Shown: positions 29,561 to 37,496 of the stretch, piece by piece
Layout of the letters: every line of letters starts with the position of its first letter
How positions within the stretch are numbered: the first letter of the stretch is position 1
From: a virus
Length of the DNA stretch: 37,496 nt
Strand: one strand, 5' to 3'
Virus record (IMG/VR): IMGVR_UViG_3300025577_000031
Span: 1 to 37,496 of that record
Notes under the pieces: model-generated
Told to the model about the DNA's origin: nothing
Seen by the model: the letters and a program-made list of their open reading frames with translations, nothing else
Databases searched by the model: none
Position numbers and translations under genes: made by a program

Positions 29561-29622
29561 TGAGAAATAAAAGATGTACGAGATGTGGTCGTAAGAAATC
29601 AGCCTGTGGCTGTATGTACTAA
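29560..29622 (+). CDS. Cysteine-rich micro-protein (20 aa)
   Basis: MRNKRCTRCGRKKSACGCMY has four Cys in CxxC and CxC arrangement with many basic residues: a possible mini zinc knuckle. Joined by TAATG overlaps to the 41-aa and 35-aa ORFs. Very short, so confidence is moderate at best. Confidence 0.4.
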   Translation: MRNKRCTRCGRKKSACGCMY

Positions 29623-29729
29623 TGAATTTTTGGGATCCACTAGATAACGCACCAATCTCAAGTGAGAATAGTGTGTATTGGGTAGTCGGATTGATAACTC
29701 TTCTGTATGTAATCGTATTGAATTGGTGA
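29622..29729 (+). CDS. Small membrane protein (35 aa)
   Basis: After a short polar start (MNFWDPLDNAPISSENS) comes one hydrophobic helix (VYWVVGLITLLYVIVLNW), so a single membrane span is predicted. It may be a holin-like or inner-membrane micro-protein; there is no direct evidence. It overlaps the previous stop in TAATG. Confidence 0.5.
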   Translation: MNFWDPLDNAPISSENSVYWVVGLITLLYVIVLNW

Positions 29730-29772
29730 GAGAACAAAGGTTTCATAAACCCCTCAATAATTTTGTGAAACG

Positions 29773-29904
29773 ATGGCAGTAAGGCAAAAGAAAGATCCAT
29801 GTTGGAGTACACACAAAATGGTGGGTATGAAAAAGAAAGGTGGTAAAAAAGTACCCAACTGCGTACCTAAGAACAAAAAAACAAAAAGGAGTTACAGAAA
29901 GTAA
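29773..29904 (+). CDS. Phage micro-protein with VPNCVP motif (43 aa)
   Basis: DPCWSTHKMVGMKKKGGKKVPNCVPKN matches the CW-x(n)-VGxKKKxGKxVPNCVP motif I recall from short proteins or domains next to portal and capsid genes in marine phages. Extremely basic. The paired cysteines (10 and 30) may bind metal. Function is not known; place in the head cluster suggests a minor head or DNA-binding component. Confidence 0.6.
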   Translation: MAVRQKKDPCWSTHKMVGMKKKGGKKVPNCVPKNKKTKRSYRK

Positions 29905-29931
29905 TTCCAATAAACAACCAATTAGAATAAT

Positions 29932-31056
29932 ATGATAGATGAAATACAAGAGGGAGTCGGTTCTCAAACTATTGATTACGATAATCTTACTTTACCTGAT
30001 CCAGATGCTAAACAAGAAGAGTCAACGGATACGGAAGAAAACAATGAAGAGGTTACTAATGAGGCTGAAGAGGAGGTTACTGAAGATACTACTGATAGTG
30101 ATCAAACCGAGGACGAAGCAACAGAGGATACAAGCGAGGAAGTTGAGGAAGTTCAGAGTGAAACTGTTCAGGCAGATGAACCAACAGAAGAAGTTAAGGA
30201 ATCCACCCCAATATTCGATGTCGGTGCGGAAACCAACGGAGTAATACAAGATATAGACCAACTAAAAGAAGTTAGTAAAGTACTAAGTGATCCATTCTTT
30301 AAAAAGATGTACGATTACTACAAGCAAACTGGAGACATAAAACCCTTCCTACAAGCAAACAGTACTGACTATTCAAAGATGAGTGATATCGACATACTGA
30401 GAATCAAACATCAAGAAGACTATAAAGATCTTGATTTAAGTCAAGATGTAATGGATCACCTCTTTCAAGAGGAGGTTTTAGAAAAATTTAATGCTAGAGA
30501 CGATGATGGTCTTGAAGGCAAAGTTGCTCTAGCAAAATTGAAGAAGGAAGCAAATCAAGCACGATCAGCTTTCGTCAATACTCAGAATGAGTTCATGGCT
30601 CCAACCCTTGAAGGGCAGCCTAAAGTAGACGAAGCAGAAATGGTCAAGCAAAGAAATGAGCAGCGAAGATTTGCAGCCGATCAACTAAAGAGTGTCGTCA
30701 AAGACAATAAGCTCTCGGTTGAAATTGCTGAAGGTGTCGATGCCTTAAAACTAGATATCGATCCAAGCAAAATAATTGATGCTGCTTTGAGTCCAGTAGA
30801 ATGGCTTCAAAAAACAGTTGTCAAAGATGGACAAACTGATTGGAATAAATTATCTCAGCTAGTTGCATTCTCAAACAATCCTCAAGGGTTTAAGGAGAAT
30901 TTATACAAGCACGGAAATAATTTAGGTCAAAAAAAGTTTGTCGAAAAGAATTTAAAGAATAAGCCTAAAGCTACAGGAAGAAAGCCTACAAATGGTACGG
31001 CTGGATTAGATCCTTACTCTTTAGAAGCATTTAAGAATTCGGTAAAAATCAAATAA
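29932..31056 (+). CDS. Scaffolding protein (374 aa)
   Basis: Directly before the major capsid gene, with the typical composition: a long, low-complexity acidic stretch (residues about 20-95, Glu/Asp/Thr/Val rich) and then helical, charged segments (LKKEANQARSAFVNTQNEF) to a Lys-rich end. Scaffolds of podovirus-like phages are of this kind and guide capsid assembly before leaving. Call is based on position and composition. Confidence 0.7.
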   Translation: MIDEIQEGVGSQTIDYDNLTLPDPDAKQEESTDTEENNEEVTNEAEEEVTEDTTDSDQTEDEATEDTSEEVEEVQSETVQADEPTEEVKESTPIFDVGAETNGVIQDIDQLKEVSKVLSDPFFKKMYDYYKQTGDIKPFLQANSTDYSKMSDIDILRIKHQEDYKDLDLSQDVMDHLFQEEVLEKFNARDDDGLEGKVALAKLKKEANQARSAFVNTQNEFMAPTLEGQPKVDEAEMVKQRNEQRRFAADQLKSVVKDNKLSVEIAEGVDALKLDIDPSKIIDAALSPVEWLQKTVVKDGQTDWNKLSQLVAFSNNPQGFKENLYKHGNNLGQKKFVEKNLKNKPKATGRKPTNGTAGLDPYSLEAFKNSVKIK

Positions 31057-31080
31057 AAACATTTAAAAACATTTAATAAA

Positions 31081-32388
31081 ATGGCAAATTTAAGATTAAG
31101 TACAATTCCGTTTTACACGGACATACAAAAGCGAGAGATTCTCTCTAAGTATATTGACGTTCACGATGAATTCACAGGTATTGTGGACTTGTTAGAAATG
31201 ATGGGTCAGTACACTGCAACAGACAATAAGGAGTTTTTCAACTACACTCAAGATAAGGTGTTTCAATCAGCTAACGTAGGAGGTTCTTCAGGTAATGGAC
31301 TTGCAGCCATACCTGGTGCTGGTACTGGTACACTAACTCTTCAAACTGGACATGGTGTTAGAGCACAAGTTGGAGATTTCGTTGTCGGACCTGATGGGAG
31401 CGTTGGATTTGTTCAGGCGATTAGTGGTGATGCGTTGACTGTTCAAAACCCAAACGCTGGATTACTAACAATAGCTGACAATGCTGTTGTAACATTCCCT
31501 ACAAGTGGTGTTGCTGAAGGAAGCGTTGCAACTGAAATGGCTATTACTGGAACCACAAAAAGGTCAAATCAACTACAATACTTTGATACATATACTGAGG
31601 CAACAGACATCTCATTAGGATCAAAAGTTGAATTAGACTTCAATGGTGCCTCACATTATTTCCAATTGCAATCGCACCTTGCCTTCATGAAGCACCGTGC
31701 AAAAATAGGTAACGCTTTCCTTATGGGTAAGAAGGTTATCGCAGCAGATGCTGCTGGTGGTGCAGTTCCAATGACTAAGGGATTGAACAGCTATATATTA
31801 GAAGCTGGATCAATTCATGATGCATCAAACAACACTGGACCTGCATACTTGGATAAGGCTGATTGGAGAGCTTTTTCTAGAAAACTAGATGCTAAAAAAT
31901 CACCTGACGAAGGACACCTTTGGGTAGGTGGGGATATGAGCGCATCTATCGATGACGTTTTTGATGGATTACTTGCCTCTGGTGGAGTTAAGTATGATGC
32001 ATTCGGAAAAGGGTCTTCTAAAGCTAAAGCTGTAGATATGGGCATACAATCCTTCACTATTTATGATAGGACTTATCATAAGAAGAAGTTAGCTGCTTTT
32101 GAAAACTCAGGAACAACTTCTGCTGCTGGTAGTATATACCCAGATGTAGCATACTTTGTACCTAGTGGTCAAGTGGGAACTATGGATGGATCAAGCGTTC
32201 CTCGTATTCAAGGTAGATACTTAAATCTTCCTAATGGATTATCGGGAAGATACCACGAAATCGAAACTGGAGGCTTGGCAGAAACACCAACCGACAGAAC
32301 TTCTGTTCTTGGATATTCCCATAAAAGTTGGGAAGGACTAGAAATAACTGGAGCCGAAAATTTCGGTAGACTCAAGTTATCTGCATAA
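31081..32388 (+). CDS. Major capsid protein (435 aa)
   Basis: The first well-folded gene after the scaffold, in the position of the major capsid protein. It begins with LRLSTIPFYTDIQKREILSK and has LLEMMGQYTATDNKEFF at about residues 38-54 and a long beta-rich middle (GDFVVGPDGSVGFVQAISGD). It is Gly/Ala rich, as expected for an abundant head protein, and followed by a terminator. An HK97-type fold is probable but not visible directly. Confidence 0.72.
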   Translation: MANLRLSTIPFYTDIQKREILSKYIDVHDEFTGIVDLLEMMGQYTATDNKEFFNYTQDKVFQSANVGGSSGNGLAAIPGAGTGTLTLQTGHGVRAQVGDFVVGPDGSVGFVQAISGDALTVQNPNAGLLTIADNAVVTFPTSGVAEGSVATEMAITGTTKRSNQLQYFDTYTEATDISLGSKVELDFNGASHYFQLQSHLAFMKHRAKIGNAFLMGKKVIAADAAGGAVPMTKGLNSYILEAGSIHDASNNTGPAYLDKADWRAFSRKLDAKKSPDEGHLWVGGDMSASIDDVFDGLLASGGVKYDAFGKGSSKAKAVDMGIQSFTIYDRTYHKKKLAAFENSGTTSAAGSIYPDVAYFVPSGQVGTMDGSSVPRIQGRYLNLPNGLSGRYHEIETGGLAETPTDRTSVLGYSHKSWEGLEITGAENFGRLKLSA

Positions 32389-32400
32389 TAATTAATAATT

Positions 32401-32437
32401 AGGGAAGTCCTCATAGGGGGGCTCCCTTCTTTTTTTA
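32401..32437 (+). terminator. Rho-independent terminator after the capsid gene
   Basis: AGGGA pairs with TCCCT around an inner CC/GG hairpin, followed by CTTTTTTT. It lies 13 bases after the capsid gene stop. It would lower expression of the tail genes relative to the capsid. Confidence 0.6.
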
Positions 32438-32457
32438 AACAACAAGCAACTAATAAT

Positions 32458-33306
32458 ATGAAAAATTCAGATTACAATAATTACCCAGAGTGGATGAAGA
32501 AACCGTTTACTAAAACGGTAATATATACATATCACGATATAATAAAAGATCCAGACAATCCTGGTAGATATATAATACCAGCTTCTTATCAATTCAAACT
32601 TAGAGATCAAATAGTAGTTACCGATGAAGATGGAACTAATCCAAGACCAATTCATATAGCTTATTCAAAAGGAGCAAATGCAGATGGTTCAATAATTCTT
32701 GGTCAAGACTTGTTTTTTTCAAGTGATAATTTTGGTAGGATAGTTTTAGATCCAAAGAGAGCCTCAGACCATAACAAGTATATGTTTATGGAGTATTCAA
32801 ATATGAATGCAAGTAATCCTAATAGAGACCAGAGTATTCCAGCAATATGGAAAAAAGAAGATCTAGAAGTAAAGGCAAAGGTATCTAGAGTTGACCGTAA
32901 GGCAAGGAAAGAAGCAATGTTAGAAGCTTTGCAATTATCTCCACACATGATAGATGTATTAGTCTCAGTACTTGGCAGTAGGTCTGATAAAGACAAGAGC
33001 GAAGAAGAGAAAAGAGACATGATTGAGGATATAGCGGAAAAAAACCCAGCAAAGTTCTTAGCTGCTGTAAAGTCAAACTTGTCAAAAATAATCCAAACCA
33101 TTAAGGAAGCTAAAGAAATTGGCATCATTAGGAATGACATTAAAAAGCAACAATTTGTTTTTATGCCAGAGGAGGATTTGATACTCAGTACTAAGGGTTT
33201 TGATAAGAAGAAGATTTACGAATTGTTCGCAAAGTTTCTCCTTGAGAATCCGAAGATGCTAAAAACAATTGAGTCTAAAGTTCTAATGGAGAAAGATTTA
33301 GTCTAA
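32458..33306 (+). CDS. Hypothetical virion-associated protein (282 aa)
   Basis: Unrecognised. A strand-rich first half (TVIYTYHDIIKDP; RDQIVVTDEDGTN) and a helical second half (KAKVSRVDRKARKEAMLEAL, KIIQTIKEAKEIG). Placed between two terminators after the capsid gene, so a head-completion or tail-adaptor role is plausible from position. No motif to confirm. Confidence 0.55.
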   Translation: MKNSDYNNYPEWMKKPFTKTVIYTYHDIIKDPDNPGRYIIPASYQFKLRDQIVVTDEDGTNPRPIHIAYSKGANADGSIILGQDLFFSSDNFGRIVLDPKRASDHNKYMFMEYSNMNASNPNRDQSIPAIWKKEDLEVKAKVSRVDRKARKEAMLEALQLSPHMIDVLVSVLGSRSDKDKSEEEKRDMIEDIAEKNPAKFLAAVKSNLSKIIQTIKEAKEIGIIRNDIKKQQFVFMPEEDLILSTKGFDKKKIYELFAKFLLENPKMLKTIESKVLMEKDLV

Positions 33307-33337
33307 AGATTCCTTATTTGGTTGTTTGGAAGTTTGG

Positions 33338-33371
33338 GTAGGGGCAGCGATTTAGTTGTCCTTACTTTTTT
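33338..33371 (+). terminator. Rho-independent terminator before the fibre gene
   Basis: GTAGGGGCAGC (33338-33348) pairs with GTTGTCCTTAC (33355-33365), an 11-bp stem with three G-U pairs around GATTTA, then six T. Ends before the fibre gene at 33388, so that gene may have its own promoter or depend on antitermination. Confidence 0.65.
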
Positions 33372-33387
33372 GAAAATAAAGAATTAG

Positions 33388-36303
33388 ATGAGTGGTAACG
33401 TAGCATTAGTAACAAACAAGGGAAGTTGGAATGCATTATTAAATGCACCAGCGATTAGTAATTCAACTAGGAACAATAGCCCTGGGGATTACTATACGAC
33501 TTCTGTTGCTGGGACAAGCTCGTTTACTTCTAGAGGCAAGGGACAATACTTTGCTATTGGAGACATCATAGTCTACAATGGTGCGGTATGGACTAAGAAT
33601 GATCAATTCTCCGTAGAGTCTGGTTTTGGTACTCCAGCTAATTGGAAGGCTGCATATGACGATCATATCATTAGCGGATCATTTGCTAATAACACAATCA
33701 CGCTTAACCAAAAAGATGGAGGATCATTTACTATTGATCTCACAGGAGTTGGTGGTAGCAGTGTTCTGTATAGGAATACATTTGAAGTAACTAATGGTTC
33801 AGGACAAAACTCATTTACACTAAGTACTGCAATAGATCATGAGGATAAAACTCAAGTATTCATCGATGGAGTATACCAACAAAAAACAGGCTACAGTGTT
33901 AGCGGAACGACATTAACCTTTGATAATAGTGTTGTCGTACCACAAGGATCAACCGTTGAAATCATATCATTTAGTTCGGTAGCCTTAACGGAATCACTAG
34001 CCAATGCTAAGATATTTGTAGGAGATTCGAATGCTAACGCAATAGCTAGAACGGTAAGCGGAGATGCTACCCTAGCGAACACTGGTGCGTTAACATTAAA
34101 CACAGTACCAATAGCAAAAGGTGGTACAGGAGCAACATCAGCTTCGGCTGCAAGAACATCTTTAGGTTTAGGTTCTGTAGCTACTACAGCATCTACCGAT
34201 TATGCTACAGCAGCACAAGGAACTAAAGCAGATACCGCTCACGGTTGGGGAGATCATGGTAGTGGTGGATACATTACAGGAATAACTTTCGCTAATGTAT
34301 CTAGTAAACCAACTACATTAAGCGGATACGGCATAACTGATGCTGCTCCTATTGCTAGTCCAACATTTAGTGGTAGTGTAACGGCTGGTGGTGCAGTAAG
34401 AATAAATGCCACAACTACAAGTGGTTTAGTAATTGCTTCTTCATCAGGAGCTTCAAATGGTTTAAAATTATATAATAATTCTAGTACTGATAATGCTTAT
34501 ATATATAACCATTATAATGGAAATTTAGAAATAGGAACTAATAATGCTACTGTTCTTACAATGAATGGTACAAGTTCAACTTTTAGTGGAAATGTAAATG
34601 TAGGTTCTACTATATCGGTTCAAGCTAATTCTAGCATAGCTACGCTAGAATTAATTGGAAGAACAGGTAGTGGTTTTGGTGGAGGTCTTTTAGCTAAGTC
34701 AAGTATATATTCTGAGACATCTGGGTCTCAATATTCTGCTAATTTAGTTTTTAAAACCAATAATGGGAGTAATTCTTTAACCGAGCGATTAAGGTTAAAT
34801 TATAATGGAGATGCTATTTTTAGTGGGGAGATAGAGGCAAATGAAATGCTTAAAATCACTCAATCTAGTGCTGGGTCAGAAGCTAGAGGATTAAAGTTAG
34901 TAAACACCACAGGGTCTAGAAATTGGAATGTAACCGCTGGTAGATACAATCAAAACAATGATGATTTCACAATAAGATGTGCTGACACTAATGTTGATGC
35001 ATTATACCTATCTCCAACAGGTTTAGCTACTTTTAAATCAAGCTATATTGCTGCTAATCAGTATGGAGGAGAATTAACAGTTGGTGGAAGTTCTACTGCT
35101 TTTGGTATTGCAATGAAATATAATCAAGGTGGTGCAACTAGTGGAACAATTTACTGCTCACCTGCCTATACTAACGCAGCTACAACTTTAATGTTAGGTA
35201 CTGGAAGTAATACAAATCAATTAGTTCTAAAAGGTGATGGCAACGTGGGTATTGGAACTACTTCGCCAGTTGGTCTGGGTGGTAGTGCTAAAGCATTGGT
35301 TGTATCAGCCACATCAAACTATCCTGAAGTAATTGTTGAAAGATTAAGCACAGGTGCTGGAAAATGGGGTATGTTGATAGGCAATGATGGTACACTTCTT
35401 TTTAGAAATTATGTATCAGGTGGAAATGTGTTAAATATAAGCAACAGCGACAACGTGGGTATTGGAACTTCTTCGCCTTCATCAAAATTGCATATTAGAA
35501 CAAGTACTAATTTTAACTACGAATTTGAAGAAGTCTCTAGTAAATTAAGATTATCTGCTTTAAATGATGCGAGAGATGCCAATGTACCGCTTCAATTTGC
35601 GGCATCAGAGTTTAATTTTATTACGGGTGCTGCTACTTTTAGTGGTAGAGTAATTGCATCTAACAACGCAGCGGGTATTCCAACTATAAGTGCGCTTAAT
35701 TCAAATACTGCTGATGATGCGGGTGTATCAAATCTTGTTTTTTCGGGTAATGCATTGAGGTTAGGAGTTTCTCCTAATAATAGTAGTTATGGATGTATTG
35801 CATCAAGTGGTGCAAATTCGGGTTTAACTTTTGTAACGCACGACGGATTATGGACAGAACGTATGCGCATCTCATCGACTGGAGAAGTTTCGATGCCTTT
35901 TCAGCCTAGTGCTAGGGCACATAAAAATGGCACTCTTAATGAAGGCTATGGAAACAACTTTGTCACTGGTTGGTCTTTACAACATAATATAGGTGGTGAC
36001 TTAGCAACCACAGGTTCATTTACCTGTTCTAAGGCTGGTAGATATCTGTGTACCTTCTCACCAATGTCTGGTCAAACCTCTGGTGATGTGCAGTTTAGGA
36101 TTTATAAAAATTCCACAATGATGATGAATTCAAATTCTATGGCTCAAGGTGGTGGTCCTTGGAGACAAACAACCGTAACAGGAGTAATAGACTGTGCAGT
36201 AGGAGATGTATTGAAGCCAGCTGCATATTCTTCTGCTTCTTCTTCTACACCTCAAGTATACAGTGGGAACTATTCACAACTCAGCTTTCACTTTTTAGGA
36301 TAA
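33388..36303 (+). CDS. Tail fibre protein with C1q-like tip (971 aa)
   Basis: A long repetitive protein. The N-terminal part has NGSGQNSFTLSTAIDHEDKT and YQQKTGYSVSGTTLTFDNSV modules, then AKGGTGATSASAARTSLGLG, then [19 protein letters not shown], and further on GNVGIGTTSP and DNVGIGTSSP. These are modules of phage fibres. The C-terminal 140 residues (ATTGSFTCSKAGRYLCTFSP to YSQLSFHFLG) look like a C1q/TNF-type trimeric sandwich, the receptor-binding tip. It would be at the virion surface. Confidence 0.8.
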   Translation: MSGNVALVTNKGSWNALLNAPAISNSTRNNSPGDYYTTSVAGTSSFTSRGKGQYFAIGDIIVYNGAVWTKNDQFSVESGFGTPANWKAAYDDHIISGSFANNTITLNQKDGGSFTIDLTGVGGSSVLYRNTFEVTNGSGQNSFTLSTAIDHEDKTQVFIDGVYQQKTGYSVSGTTLTFDNSVVVPQGSTVEIISFSSVALTESLANAKIFVGDSNANAIARTVSGDATLANTGALTLNTVPIAKGGTGATSASAARTSLGLGSVATTASTDYATAAQGTKADTAHGWGDHGSGGYITGITFANVSSKPTTLSGYGITDAAPIASPTFSGSVTAGGAVRINATTTSGLVIASSSGASNGLKLYNNSSTDNAYIYNHYNGNLEIGTNNATVLTMNGTSSTFSGNVNVGSTISVQANSSIATLELIGRTGSGFGGGLLAKSSIYSETSGSQYSANLVFKTNNGSNSLTERLRLNYNGDAIFSGEIEANEMLKITQSSAGSEARGLKLVNTTGSRNWNVTAGRYNQNNDDFTIRCADTNVDALYLSPTGLATFKSSYIAANQYGGELTVGGSSTAFGIAMKYNQGGATSGTIYCSPAYTNAATTLMLGTGSNTNQLVLKGDGNVGIGTTSPVGLGGSAKALVVSATSNYPEVIVERLSTGAGKWGMLIGNDGTLLFRNYVSGGNVLNISNSDNVGIGTSSPSSKLHIRTSTNFNYEFEEVSSKLRLSALNDARDANVPLQFAASEFNFITGAATFSGRVIASNNAAGIPTISALNSNTADDAGVSNLVFSGNALRLGVSPNNSSYGCIASSGANSGLTFVTHDGLWTERMRISSTGEVSMPFQPSARAHKNGTLNEGYGNNFVTGWSLQHNIGGDLATTGSFTCSKAGRYLCTFSPMSGQTSGDVQFRIYKNSTMMMNSNSMAQGGGPWRQTTVTGVIDCAVGDVLKPAAYSSASSSTPQVYSGNYSQLSFHFLG

Positions 36304-36322
36304 CAATTAATATAAAATACAA

Positions 36323-36595
36323 ATGGCAGATTATACAATAACACTAAATGAAACACAATTAAAAGCACTGGACTTTGTAGGCATCGATGACGCTGAATCT
36401 CATGCTCAGAATTTTATGAGTAATAGAGCAAGGAAAGCAATTGACGAAATAGTATTAATATATACTACAGCGGCACTTGATGCTAATCATGCAATTCCTA
36501 GTACTAGAGAAGAGATAGTAACTGATGCTTTTGTTAAAGGATATGTTAAAACAGTTGCAGAACAAAATGCAGAAATGACTTCGGGAAGAGAATAG
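36323..36595 (+). CDS. Small fibre-associated protein (90 aa)
   Basis: A short protein between two fibre genes, starting MADYTITLNETQLKALDFVG. A first strand/helix segment and a central helix (FMSNRARKAIDEIVLIYTTA) are visible. Such small proteins often assist fibre assembly, which is inference here. It starts 19 bases after the previous stop. Confidence 0.6.
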   Translation: MADYTITLNETQLKALDFVGIDDAESHAQNFMSNRARKAIDEIVLIYTTAALDANHAIPSTREEIVTDAFVKGYVKTVAEQNAEMTSGRE

Positions 36596-36625
36596 CTCTT
36601 ACGCAGATAAAAAAAATTAAAAAAC

Positions 36626-37496
36626 ATGGCATTAACTAAAGTAACATCGCATTTCATTACAGGAACGATTACCAACGACACGAGTGGGAACGCTGCTACT
36701 GTTACTAATGGCATATACACGAATGAATCTCACAGTAATCCTAGTTGGATAACAGGCTTGGATTGGAGTAAGATAAGTAGTCCTCCAACCACATTAAGCG
36801 GATATGGTATTACCGATGCTGCTCCCATAGCTAGTCCAAGTTTTACTGGTGGGGTGACAGTAGGTGGAACGGTTGTTATAGATAGTTCTGGTGCTTGGGT
36901 AGGATCAAATAGTGGTCTTGTGGGTGCTACTGGACCCCAAGGTCCCCAAGGTGCGCAAGGTATTCAGGGATTAACAGGTTTAACTGGACCTACAGGTGCT
37001 GCTGGTGCTCAAGGTATTCAAGGATTAACAGGTTCGACTGGACCTCAAGGTATACAAGGAGCAACAGGTGCAGCAGGTCCTACTGGCTCAACTGGTCCCA
37101 CTGGTCCAGCTGGTTCGACATCCTACAATGCTGGTACACTAGATGGTGTTGATGGAACTAATTACTTCCGCTGTGATGGTTCTTACCCAAATACCAATAT
37201 GAACACTATTTCTCAGGGGTATTGGCACGTTGCTAGTAATGCGTCTAATCTTCCAATTGGCTATTACGGTCACCGTTGGGATTTCGACCATGTCAAGAAT
37301 GGTCAATGGGCATTCCAAATGTACTCTCCCACTAGCGGTACCGATGACTTATGGATTAGACAAACAAGAAATTATGTAGCTCAAACTTGGAAAAAAGTAT
37401 TAGATAGTGCCAACTACAGCTCTTACGCTCTACCACTCTCTGGTGGAACAATGACAGGAGCATTAAGTATTGTTCAAGGAGATTCTTCTTATACTT
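36626..37496 (+). CDS. Collagen-like tail fibre, 3' end missing
   Basis: Open from ATG 36626 to the window end (290 codons). It starts [18 protein letters not shown], contains [19 protein letters not shown] (also in the fibre gene upstream), then about 25 Gly-X-Y triplets ([20 protein letters not shown]; about residues 98-165) forming a collagen-like triple helix, and then [14 protein letters not shown] and GTLDGVDGT segments. This is a phage adhesin with a trimeric shaft; the tip lies beyond the window. Confidence 0.8.
   Translation, partial: MALTKVTSHFITGTITNDTSGNAATVTNGIYTNESHSNPSWITGLDWSKISSPPTTLSGYGITDAAPIASPSFTGGVTVGGTVVIDSSGAWVGSNSGLVGATGPQGPQGAQGIQGLTGLTGPTGAAGAQGIQGLTGSTGPQGIQGATGAAGPTGSTGPTGPAGSTSYNAGTLDGVDGTNYFRCDGSYPNTNMNTISQGYWHVASNASNLPIGYYGHRWDFDHVKNGQWAFQMYSPTSGTDDLWIRQTRNYVAQTWKKVLDSANYSSYALPLSGGTMTGALSIVQGDSSYT

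Noticed and set aside
29939-30261. 101- and 79-codon ORFs within the scaffold gene
   Set aside because: Shadow frames of the acidic low-complexity region.
33388-37496. Diversity-generating retroelement in the fibre genes
   Set aside because: No reverse transcriptase gene or template/variable repeat pair with adenine-specific changes is present in the window.
1-37496. Assignment to crAss-like phages (Crassvirales)
   Set aside because: Divergent gene blocks and large portal are reminiscent, but the hallmark crAss gene set is not recognised, an integrase is present, and the family assignment would need a terminase or capsid tree.

Overview
The window is part of a temperate tailed-phage (Caudoviricetes) genome or prophage whose host is most likely a member of the Bacteroidota. 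The reasons are: AT-rich DNA; A-rich leaders in place of Shine-Dalgarno (SD) sites for most genes; promoter boxes of the TAnnTTTG type, one with a TTG box 19 bases upstream; a tyrosine integrase of the kind common in that phylum; an ArdC-type antirestriction protein; and fibre proteins with GNVGIG-type motifs. Host assignment is inference. I see no rRNA, no canonical tRNA and no CRISPR array.

Layout. (1) About 1-7.4 kb, minus strand: DNA replication and recombination (DEDD exonuclease with zinc ribbon, PD-(D/E)XK nuclease, prim-pol/helicase, SSB-like protein, YqaJ exonuclease, HNH nuclease, annealing-like protein), behind a TACCTTTG promoter box. (2) 7.5-9.9 kb: XRE-type regulator, tyrosine integrase, and a repeat-rich 300-base region that may hold attP. 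(3) 9.9-11.4 kb: HNH protein and small regulators, including a ribbon-helix-helix candidate. (4) 11.4-18.7 kb, minus strand: an accessory island of small, often acidic genes of unknown function, ending with ardC. Its genes sit between repeated boundary sequences: seven copies of a GTTAAACTAAA leader, seven SD sites that are perfect or near-perfect complements of the 16S tail and lie inside the 3' ends of the preceding genes (C-terminal KEVSHx), and seven or eight small three-way-junction elements whose stems differ in sequence but keep pairing. (5) 18.7-19.7 kb: about 1 kb without a convincing gene. (6) 19.7-21.06 kb: two related unknown proteins and a GroES. (7) 21.06-21.75 kb: a divergent control region with a strong plus-strand promoter, competing stems, a perfect 25-base polypyrimidine mirror repeat, and tandem plus inverted repeats. 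(8) 21.75-37.5 kb, plus strand: morphogenesis genes in order: early unknowns, dNMP kinase, terminase-associated protein, large terminase, portal, HNH, a chain of five micro-genes, scaffold, major capsid protein, tail-associated proteins and fibres. The last fibre gene runs off the end.

How it fits together. The minus-strand half replicates and recombines the DNA, decides lysogeny and carries probable anti-defence cassettes. The plus-strand half builds virions from one long transcript that starts with a roughly 570-base structured leader. The most unusual material is the cassette island (repeated structured elements plus perfect SD sites in a phylum that rarely uses SD) and the late-operon leader.
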